Positions 6,214-10,857 of a DNA stretch of 10,857 bases are shown here, piece after piece. How positions within the stretch are numbered: position 1 is the stretch's first letter; every line of letters begins with the position of its first letter. The stretch is from an archaeon CG07_land_8_20_14_0_80_38_8 (GTDB lineage Archaea; Nanobdellota; Nanobdellia; Tiddalikarchaeales; Tiddalikarchaeaceae): contig PEWF01000119.1 in assembly GCA_002779595.1 (NCBI GenBank), forward strand, positions 1 to 10,857. Reading direction: 5' to 3'. The translations under genes were made by a program, and so were the position numbers. Under the pieces are notes generated by a model. It was not told the DNA's origin. It searched no databases and saw only the letters and a program-made list of their open reading frames with translations.

Positions 6214-7653
6214 ATGGTAAGGGAAGACAGCACTTACGAAGTAATAAAGAGTAAGGAAGATTTCAGCGAATGGTATAATCAGGTGTTAAGCGCTGCAGGA
6301 ATCCTTGACACAAGTTATGACATGAAAGGAATGTTCGTATGGATGCCTTACGGCCTGAAAATAATGAAATTTTTGCGCAACGAGTGGGACAAATTATTCA
6401 ATGAGCACGGAATAGAAGAAGTGTACTTCCCGCAAATAGTGCCCATGAAGTACTGCAAGATTAACAAGGCATGGTGGGAAGGATTCAAGGAAGAAGGTTA
6501 CAAAGTCATTGCAGGAAGCGATGACAAAGTGCAGGGAGCGCTCCGCCCCACAGGAGAGCCTGCAATTTACCCTTTATACGCGCAGTGGGTTAGGACGCGC
6601 AACGATTTGCCAATAAGGATGTACGAGACAGTCAGCAGTTTCAGGTACGAAACCAAGCAAACCCGCCCCTTAATCAGGGACAGGGAAATCACTAACTGGT
6701 TCGAAATCCACACCTGCCATGCCACTAAGAAAGAGGCAGAAAAGGAATTGTTACTGCACGTTAAATTTCTTGATTACATGTTTGAGGAAATGCTGGCACT
6801 GCCAGCGTTCAGGGTTAACAAGCCAGTATGGGAATGCTTCCCCGGCGCAGTCGGAGCTTACGAGTATTACTCCTTGCTGCCTGACGGGAAAGTAATGGAG
6901 AACGGAAGCGCGAATAATCTCGGCCAGGCATACGCGAAAAAATTTGGCATAAAATTCAAGGACGAGAAAGGCAAAGAGGATTACGCATGGATGATATGCA
7001 CAGGGAACGGCGGAAGATTCCTTGCAGCAATGATTTCAGAGCACGGCGACAATAAAGGATTAATACTCCCGCCAAGAATTGCACCAATACAAATAGTGAT
7101 AATACCAATAATATTCAAAGGCAAAGAGCAGCAGGTATGGGAAGCAGCTGAGAAAGTGAAAAAGGAATTAACCAGTTCAGGGTTAAGGGTGCACCTGGAC
7201 GCGCGCGACATAACTCCAGGCAGGAAATTCAATGACTGGGAGGTCAAAGGAGTGCCTTTAAGAATGGAAATCGGGCCAAGGGAAGTTGAAAATAAGGAGT
7301 TAGTGATTCGCGCAAGGTTCAGTGACGCTAAGACGACAATGAAAATTAATGATTTGAAAAGTATTGGAAAAATGCTGGACAAAATACAAAACGACATGCT
7401 GGATAAGAGCCGGGAAAAATTAAAGGATTCAATAATATTCACGAATAATAAGAAAGAAATCAAGGGCATTATGGAAAATAAGAAGATAGCCAAAATGTAC
7501 TGGTGCGGCAACCAGAAATGCTACAACGCGTTAGTGAACCTGAATGAGGGATACGAGGGTTTCGGCACAAGCATTAACTCGAAAGGCTCAGGAAAATGCC
7601 CTAACTGCAATAAGACAGGGCATGAGGAATTATTCATAGCAAAATCTTATTAA
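6214..7653 (+). CDS. proS: prolyl-tRNA synthetase, archaeal/eukaryotic type with C-terminal zinc domain
   Basis: Class II synthetase charging tRNA-Pro. Domains: catalytic core (about 1-290), anticodon-binding domain (about 294-400) and the C-terminal zinc domain of archaeal-type enzymes. The zinc ligands are Cys431, Cys436, Cys462 and Cys465; the spacing matches what I recall for Thermus thermophilus ProRS. The chain ends in Tyr479, as in enzymes whose terminal Tyr reaches the active site. Motif 2 is FRYE (143-146) with RPLIRDREI following, and HTCH (166-169) is kept. Deviations from the usual family: RPTGE (111-115) instead of RPTSE, SANNLGQ (232-238) where TSHNLGQ is usual, and a motif 3 region reading ICTGNGGR (261-268), which retains the ATP-binding Arg268. 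Most likely still ProRS, but divergent. Confidence 0.93.
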   Translation: MVREDSTYEVIKSKEDFSEWYNQVLSAAGILDTSYDMKGMFVWMPYGLKIMKFLRNEWDKLFNEHGIEEVYFPQIVPMKYCKINKAWWEGFKEEGYKVIAGSDDKVQGALRPTGEPAIYPLYAQWVRTRNDLPIRMYETVSSFRYETKQTRPLIRDREITNWFEIHTCHATKKEAEKELLLHVKFLDYMFEEMLALPAFRVNKPVWECFPGAVGAYEYYSLLPDGKVMENGSANNLGQAYAKKFGIKFKDEKGKEDYAWMICTGNGGRFLAAMISEHGDNKGLILPPRIAPIQIVIIPIIFKGKEQQVWEAAEKVKKELTSSGLRVHLDARDITPGRKFNDWEVKGVPLRMEIGPREVENKELVIRARFSDAKTTMKINDLKSIGKMLDKIQNDMLDKSREKLKDSIIFTNNKKEIKGIMENKKIAKMYWCGNQKCYNALVNLNEGYEGFGTSINSKGSGKCPNCNKTGHEELFIAKSY

Positions 7654-7654
7654 A
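7647..7654 (+). promoter_or_regulatory. TATA-like box overlapping the ProRS stop codon
   Basis: TTATTAAA includes the ProRS TAA stop (7651-7653) and is centred 27.5 bases upstream of the next ATG at 7678. It could give the membrane methyltransferase its own leaderless transcript in addition to read-through from ProRS. A chance match in AT-rich sequence is possible. Confidence 0.3.
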
Positions 7655-7677
7655 TACTGGGGACAATAATTTCATTA

Positions 7678-8250
7678 ATGGTTAATTTAATTGACAACGT
7701 AAGATTCATTTATGCAATAGTAACAATAGTGTTGCTTCAGGCAGTCACGTTCATAGCAAGGGGATTCATACCATCGTACAAATTTGCTGAGAAGAAAGGA
7801 ACCCACTGGACAACACTTGCAATAGTGTTGGCGCAGGTTTTTATGATAAGCACAGTAATCTTTGAAGTAATACTGTTCGACAACGCAGTTAATAAAATTT
7901 ACAATTACATTGGATGGACTATTTACTTAATAATTTTAATCCTAACTTACCTTGCAAACAGGAACTTGGGCGAATATTACTCGCCGAAGATAGAAGTGAA
8001 GAAGAAGCATAAATTAATTGATTTCGGCGCTTACAAACTAATAAGGCACCCCATGGATTTGGCAGGAATACTATTCATGATAGGATTGCCATTATTGGCA
8101 TCCGCTTACTTCGCACTATTATGGCTGATACCTTACATTGTAATCGTATTGTTCAAGATAATGTATGAGGAATCACTCCTGTCTGAGAAACTTAAAGGCT
8201 ACAAGAATTACATGAAGAAAACCAAGAAATTACTGCCATTCATTTACTAA
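7678..8250 (+). CDS. integral membrane methyltransferase, isoprenylcysteine/phospholipid methyltransferase-like
   Basis: The C-terminal half carries the hallmark of the ICMT/PEMT-type membrane methyltransferases: LGEYYS (97-102), HKLIDFGAYKLIRHPMD (111-127) with Arg123-His124-Pro125, then two hydrophobic helices, Glu164-Glu165 and GYKNYMKKTKKLLPF near the end. These residues bind S-adenosylmethionine at the membrane face in the characterised enzymes. About five hydrophobic helices are seen (about 9-28, 46-67, 76-92, 127-144, 146-162). The substrate cannot be read from sequence; archaea lack classical CaaX-prenylated proteins, so a lipid, isoprenoid or small-molecule acceptor is plausible. At 190 aa the length is normal. 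It follows ProRS by 24 bases and may be co-transcribed. Confidence 0.87.
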   Translation: MVNLIDNVRFIYAIVTIVLLQAVTFIARGFIPSYKFAEKKGTHWTTLAIVLAQVFMISTVIFEVILFDNAVNKIYNYIGWTIYLIILILTYLANRNLGEYYSPKIEVKKKHKLIDFGAYKLIRHPMDLAGILFMIGLPLLASAYFALLWLIPYIVIVLFKIMYEESLLSEKLKGYKNYMKKTKKLLPFIY

Positions 8251-8257
8251 AAAAAAC

Positions 8258-8265
8258 TTTTTAAA
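8258..8265 (+). promoter_or_regulatory. TATA-like box of the winged-helix gene
   Basis: TTTTTAAA is preceded by an A run (BRE-like) and centred 28.5 bases upstream of the ATG at 8290, predicting a leaderless mRNA. Confidence 0.45.
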
Positions 8266-8289
8266 CCCTATAATTTCTTTTAATATTTA

Positions 8290-8574
8290 ATGGACAGCAG
8301 TTTAGAGCAAGTATTAGGTGATGACGAGATTAACAATTTAATAATTACTGTTCTCAGTGATATGAATGCAATGATTATTTTCAACCAAATCTCAAATTCA
8401 AGCATTAATTCTGAAAAAGTTTACTTCTACATAAGTGATGCAGTTACTAAAAAAGATTATGAGGCAGGATTGAACAAATTAGTTAAATTAGGCATGATAA
8501 GATTAGAGCAGGATGAGATAAGCCTAACATACAAGGCAATTCAGGTAGGCAATTACATAAGAAATAATTTGTGA
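8290..8574 (+). CDS. small winged-helix-like protein, 94 aa
   Basis: After an acidic N-terminal helix (1-18), residues about 19-94 follow the order of a winged-helix DNA-binding domain: a helix ending in hydrophobics (MIIFNQIS), a short helix, a recognition-helix candidate (KKDYEAGLNKLVKLGMI, 54-70), then a hairpin and LTYKAIQVGNYI (79-90), as in many archaeal ArsR/MarR-like regulators where 'L...GLI...g..y.LT..G' recurs. The protein is acidic for a DNA binder, so it might instead be a protein-protein winged helix. Nothing indicates its target. It has its own promoter and converges on the Cys-rich secreted protein gene, with only 6 bases between the stop codons. Confidence 0.65.
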   Translation: MDSSLEQVLGDDEINNLIITVLSDMNAMIIFNQISNSSINSEKVYFYISDAVTKKDYEAGLNKLVKLGMIRLEQDEISLTYKAIQVGNYIRNNL

Positions 8575-8580
8575 AATGGA

Positions 8581-9477
8581 TTATTCGCACGCTGCGTAAT
8601 TTCCATAATCATAAGGCCACCCTGTCATCATAGGGCACACGTTCTGCAATACTATTGGTTCAATTAAAGGTTTCATGAAATCAGGAGTTGCTTCAGGCAC
8701 TAAAGGCATATTTACCAATTCAGTGCAGTAATTCTTCCCTTCGCAGTCAGCAGGCGACTCGCCATTTAATGCGCAGTCCCTGTAATCCAAACAATTCTTC
8801 ATCAGGTCAGCCCTGTGCTCGCAGTCGCTTCTAATAGTATAATAATTAATGCTTGAACAGTCGCAATTGTAAGGGTCTGCAAAGCATTCCCCGACTGAAG
8901 CCATGGCAGAACCTATTGCCGCACTTCTCATCATTTCCTGCCTGAACTCAACCAAAGGGCGGACTAATGGTTCCAGCAAAGTCCTCACCCACGCAGGAGT
9001 CCACGAAGGGAATACTTCAATATCCTGATTCTCTAGGAAATTGCACGCCTCCAAATCGTACTCGTTTAGGCAGGCTGATTGTTTTGTGCCGAAATTCTCG
9101 CAATACTCGTCAATCCCTTTAGGGAACTGCGAACAATCGCAGCCAGCTTCCAAATTCACGCATGATTCAATGCTTGGCAGGTAGGAATGGACAGTGTCCT
9201 CAATCCATGCCTTTAACTCAGCACCTTCAGCGCTTAAATCCAGCATGCTTAAGTCAATATCATTGCATTCAGGAGCAGTCAAATCCATTAAGCAGGCTTT
9301 TCCAATACTCACCTGCGACTCGCACTCTGATTCATGCCCTTCAAAAATTGAACAATCGCAGTTCTGCACATCCAATATGCAGTCCTTAATCCCTGCCAGT
9401 GCCTGCGCATTAGTCATTTCAGAACAACCAAAATTAACACAGCAAAAAACAACAACCAATAATAACCAATACTTCAT
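8581..9477 (-). CDS. secreted, probably lipid-anchored Cys-rich repeat protein, 298 aa
   Basis: No family recognised. The N-terminus is a short signal (MKYW, a hydrophobic run, then Gly17) followed by Cys18, a lipobox-like end suggesting lipid anchoring outside the membrane. The mature part holds three copies of a six-Cys module: Cys33/40/42/52/62/71, 106/113/115/126/136/145 and 198/205/207/219/229/235, each with C-x6-CDCS at its start. A second repeat, TPxW/FxxxLxEPxV, occurs at 160-172 and 264-276. Further Cys are at 245, 251, 281 and 297. Disulfide-stabilised folding outside the cell is likely. An in-frame TTG at 9483 would add two residues; ATG at 9477 is preferred because it directly precedes the signal and lies 27.5 bases from a TATA-like box. 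Confidence 0.82.
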   Translation of the reverse strand: MKYWLLLVVVFCCVNFGCSEMTNAQALAGIKDCILDVQNCDCSIFEGHESECESQVSIGKACLMDLTAPECNDIDLSMLDLSAEGAELKAWIEDTVHSYLPSIESCVNLEAGCDCSQFPKGIDEYCENFGTKQSACLNEYDLEACNFLENQDIEVFPSWTPAWVRTLLEPLVRPLVEFRQEMMRSAAIGSAMASVGECFADPYNCDCSSINYYTIRSDCEHRADLMKNCLDYRDCALNGESPADCEGKNYCTELVNMPLVPEATPDFMKPLIEPIVLQNVCPMMTGWPYDYGNYAACE

Positions 9478-9500
9478 AAACAATAAAAAAATAATCAGGA

Positions 9501-9508
9501 ATTTAAAA
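9501..9508 (-). promoter_or_regulatory. TATA-like box of the Cys-rich protein gene
   Basis: On the minus strand this reads TTTTAAAT, centred 27.5 bases upstream of the ATG at 9477. This supports that ATG over the TTG at 9483. Confidence 0.45.
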
Positions 9509-9537
9509 CATTTTAGTTTTCTTTAACAACCACGAAT

Positions 9538-10017
9538 TTAAGCGTTAAGTTTCTTTTTAAGCTCATCAACGTATTCGAATGCTTTGCTTTCGTCAATTAT
9601 TAAAGTCATGTCATCCTGGCTTGTGAAAAATTCGTGCATATTAATATTTTTTTCCGCAAGCAGTGAAGTAATATAAGTTATTATCCCTGAAACATTGTCA
9701 GTGTTCGAGCAGTCAAGTAATATGCATGCAACCTTTTTCTGGACAGAAATAATGTTGTCCCTGAAAATGTTTAATATGTAATCATAGAAAGTCTCGTTTA
9801 CAAGTATTGTAATATACCTTTCGCCAGCAGCACCCCTTATGTGATTGCTTGTCTTAATCATTTCCACTTTTAAATTGTCATAAGCAGCGATTGAGGAACT
9901 GTTCCTTTTTATGTTAAAAAGTATGAGGTCTGTTGTTGCGCCAATCTCACTGGTTTTAAGTATTTTCCTGACTTTCTGCTCCCTTAAAAATTTTTTAACT
10001 GCCTGCTGTATAGTCAT
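9538..10017 (-). CDS. ACT-domain protein, downstream paralog of a tandem pair, 159 aa
   Basis: Residues about 88-159 have the order of an ACT domain: strand ACILLDC, a turn, VSGIITYITSLLAEKNINMHEF (helix then strand), DDMTLIIDE and a final helix AFEYVDELKKKL. The middle part (about 30-87) contains a weaker similar half (TDLILFNI, YITILVNETFYDYI), so the protein may be two ACT-like subdomains as in aspartokinase regulatory regions. ACT domains sense amino acids or other small ligands, usually as dimers. There is no catalytic domain and no clear DNA-binding motif, though the basic N-terminal helix (1-20) could contact a partner. It is clearly homologous to the gene 5 bases upstream (10023-10493). 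Ligand unknown. Confidence 0.8.
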   Translation of the reverse strand: MTIQQAVKKFLREQKVRKILKTSEIGATTDLILFNIKRNSSSIAAYDNLKVEMIKTSNHIRGAAGERYITILVNETFYDYILNIFRDNIISVQKKVACILLDCSNTDNVSGIITYITSLLAEKNINMHEFFTSQDDMTLIIDESKAFEYVDELKKKLNA

Positions 10018-10022
10018 TTAAT

Positions 10023-10493
10023 TTAACACCCCAAACTCTTTTTTATATATGAAGCCATTCTGAAGGTTTCTTTCTCATTAATAACTATTACGTAATCAGT
10101 GTAAGTTGATATCATTTCATAAATTGCAACATTCTTGTCAGCGAATAATGATGACAAGTAAGCAGTGATTCCAGGAGTGGTGTTAACCTCTTTACGGCAT
10201 TTTAAAAAAATTGCCCCGGTTTTAACATTTATGTCCCTTATCTCTTTTGAGAAAACGTTTTTCGCTTTTTCCAATAATTTCTCGTGCAGTAACATTGTTA
10301 TCGTCGTTTTTCCCAGAGAATTTATTATTACATCATTAGGGTTTTCAATCTCGCTTACAAATTTTTTAAAGAGTGCGATTGAATTAATGTTTTTCGCAAC
10401 AGACAAGCATACAACGTCAGTGTAAGCGCTTATTGCCGAATCTTTCAATATTTTAATTATTTTGTCCTTGTCTATGCTGAAACCCTTTGCCAT
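10023..10493 (-). CDS. ACT-domain protein, upstream paralog of a tandem pair, 156 aa
   Basis: The C-terminal ACT domain (about 90-156) is well marked: TGAIFLKC, TTPGITAYLSSLFADKNVAIYEM, TDYVIVINEKE and a closing helix. The TPG at the helix start is the usual ACT turn and is degraded to VSG in the downstream copy. A weaker N-terminal half (TDVVCLSVAK, TTITMLLHEKLLEKA) suggests a second ACT-like subdomain. Both paralogs share KILKxSxIxAxTD near residue 20, and their similarity runs over the whole length, so the pair arose by gene duplication. It is the first gene of the two-gene operon, with a TATA box at 10522-10529. It probably binds an amino acid or nucleotide-like ligand, perhaps as a hetero-oligomer with its partner. 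Confidence 0.8.
   Translation of the reverse strand: MAKGFSIDKDKIIKILKDSAISAYTDVVCLSVAKNINSIALFKKFVSEIENPNDVIINSLGKTTITMLLHEKLLEKAKNVFSKEIRDINVKTGAIFLKCRKEVNTTPGITAYLSSLFADKNVAIYEMISTYTDYVIVINEKETFRMASYIKKSLGC
10042..10049 (-). promoter_or_regulatory. TATA-like box inside the end of the first ACT gene
   Basis: The minus strand reads TATATAAA, centred 28.5 bases upstream of the second paralog's ATG at 10017, within the last codons of the first paralog. It is a good box A by sequence and spacing and could allow separate expression of the downstream copy. Confidence 0.4.
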
Positions 10494-10521
10494 TGTATGA
10501 AACTAAACAATAAGCGTAATT

Positions 10522-10529
10522 TTTATAAA
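10522..10529. promoter_or_regulatory. TATA box of the ACT-domain operon
   Basis: TTTATAAA (self-complementary) is centred about 32 bases upstream of the ATG at 10493 on the minus strand. It is too far from the divergent ATG at 10627 to serve that gene directly. Confidence 0.5.
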
Positions 10530-10590
10530 GATTATTCAAATTCATCCCAGCCAATAATTTCAATAAGAAGCTATTATTTTGAGCGCAATG

Positions 10591-10598
10591 TTTATTAG
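10591..10598 (+). promoter_or_regulatory. TATA-like box of the right-edge secreted protein gene
   Basis: TTTATTAG is centred about 32 bases upstream of the ATG at 10627. The AT-rich run nearer the start (10607-10620) is too close to be a box A. Confidence 0.35.
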
Positions 10599-10626
10599 CT
10601 ATTGGAATATTATAATTTTTTAACTC

Positions 10627-10857
10627 ATGGAACATTATCAGGCAATATTGCTTATTTTAATAATAATCTCATTAGGCTGCACAACAGTGCCGGGCGCTGA
10701 TGAGCAGGATTCTCTGACAGTTAATTGCTGCGTTCCATTCTGCACAAGCGCGGAAAACGAGCAGGCATGCGCGGAAGCAGGAGGAACCTTTGCAGCAACT
10801 AGTTGTTCAGAAGTTGATGAATGCAAGAGCGGCTGCTGCACCCCTTTCTGCGCTGAG
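10627..10857 (+). CDS. secreted Cys-rich repeat protein, probable lipoprotein, 3' end outside the window
   Basis: An open frame runs from ATG at 10627 to the window end (77 codons, no stop). The first 17 residues form a hydrophobic signal (MEHY, then a Leu/Ile run, SLG) ending before Cys18, a lipobox-like junction. The mature part is dense in Cys: 34, 35, 39, 48, 60, 66, 70, 71, 75. The motif CCxPFC occurs at 34-39 and again at 70-75, giving a repeat period of 36 residues with CxEAGGTF and CSEVDEC between. This looks like an extracellular disulfide-rich repeat protein; I cannot name the family. It resembles the 298-aa secreted protein (9477-8581) in signal length and Cys position, but the modules differ. 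It is divergent from the ACT-domain operon. Confidence 0.75.
   Translation, partial: MEHYQAILLILIIISLGCTTVPGADEQDSLTVNCCVPFCTSAENEQACAEAGGTFAATSCSEVDECKSGCCTPFCAE

Noticed and set aside
6981..7511. A 176-codon open frame antisense to ProRS.
   Set aside because: Long, but fully inside a certain synthetase gene; hydrophobic composition is explained by the reverse complement of Lys/Asp-rich coding sequence.
9162..9526. Two open frames antisense to the Cys-rich secreted protein.
   Set aside because: The minus-strand reading has a signal peptide and three regular Cys modules, which cannot arise as a shadow; the plus-strand frames have no such support.
10453..10635. Minus-strand 60-codon frame crossing the ACT operon promoter.
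   Set aside because: Overlaps the start of the first ACT gene out of frame and covers its TATA box; no recognisable feature.
10638..10841. Minus-strand frame opposite the right-edge gene.
   Set aside because: The plus-strand frame here has a signal, a lipobox-like Cys and repeated CCxPFC motifs, so the minus-strand frame is a shadow.
1..10857. Search by eye for CRISPR repeats, insertion-sequence ends, integrase genes or defence cassettes.
   Set aside because: No direct-repeat array, transposase motif or phage gene was seen; the region looks like ordinary, compact chromosome.

Overview
The window is AT-rich and reads as an archaeal chromosome segment. The tRNA encodes no 3' CCA. The tryptophanyl- and prolyl-tRNA synthetases are both of the archaeal/eukaryotic type. 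Starts are preceded by archaeal TATA (box A) elements instead of Shine-Dalgarno sites. Tight packing, many small proteins of unknown function and secreted Cys-rich proteins would fit a DPANN-type lineage (Woesearchaeales/Pacearchaeales-like). That placement is an inference from style, not a tested phylogeny. I see no insertion sequence, CRISPR array, integrase or phage gene, and no gene-free stretch over 300 bases.

Layout, left to right. (1) A tRNA-Thr(UGU) missing its first base at the window edge. (2) Two small unknown proteins on the minus strand (110 and 85 aa), divergent from (3) tryptophanyl-tRNA synthetase on the plus strand. (4) A minus-strand operon: a single-pass membrane protein, a GalT-like nucleotidyltransferase and a short coiled-coil protein, the last two joined by an ATGA overlap. 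(5) Divergent from that operon, an 87-aa beta-sandwich-like protein and a 54-aa zinc ribbon on the plus strand. (6) A geranylgeranyl-reductase-family flavoprotein on the minus strand. (7) Divergent from it, a plus-strand run: metallophosphoesterase, prolyl-tRNA synthetase, a membrane methyltransferase of the isoprenylcysteine methyltransferase fold, and a small winged-helix protein. (8) A secreted, probably lipid-anchored Cys-rich repeat protein on the minus strand. (9) A tandem pair of paralogous ACT-domain proteins on the minus strand. (10) At the right edge, the first 77 codons of a second secreted Cys-rich protein on the plus strand.

How they relate. The housekeeping core is translation (tRNA-Thr, TrpRS, ProRS). 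The flavoprotein and the membrane methyltransferase could both act on isoprenoid or membrane-lipid substrates, but nothing in the sequence ties them to one pathway. The two Cys-rich proteins share a 17-residue hydrophobic signal followed by Gly-Cys, and look like products of an extracytoplasmic disulfide-based surface program.

The most useful non-gene observation is promoter geometry. A TATA-like octamer is centred about 27 to 33 bases upstream of most start codons, which implies leaderless or nearly leaderless mRNAs. In several cases it lies inside the end of the preceding gene, and at two divergent junctions one (near-)palindromic TATA element appears to serve both directions.
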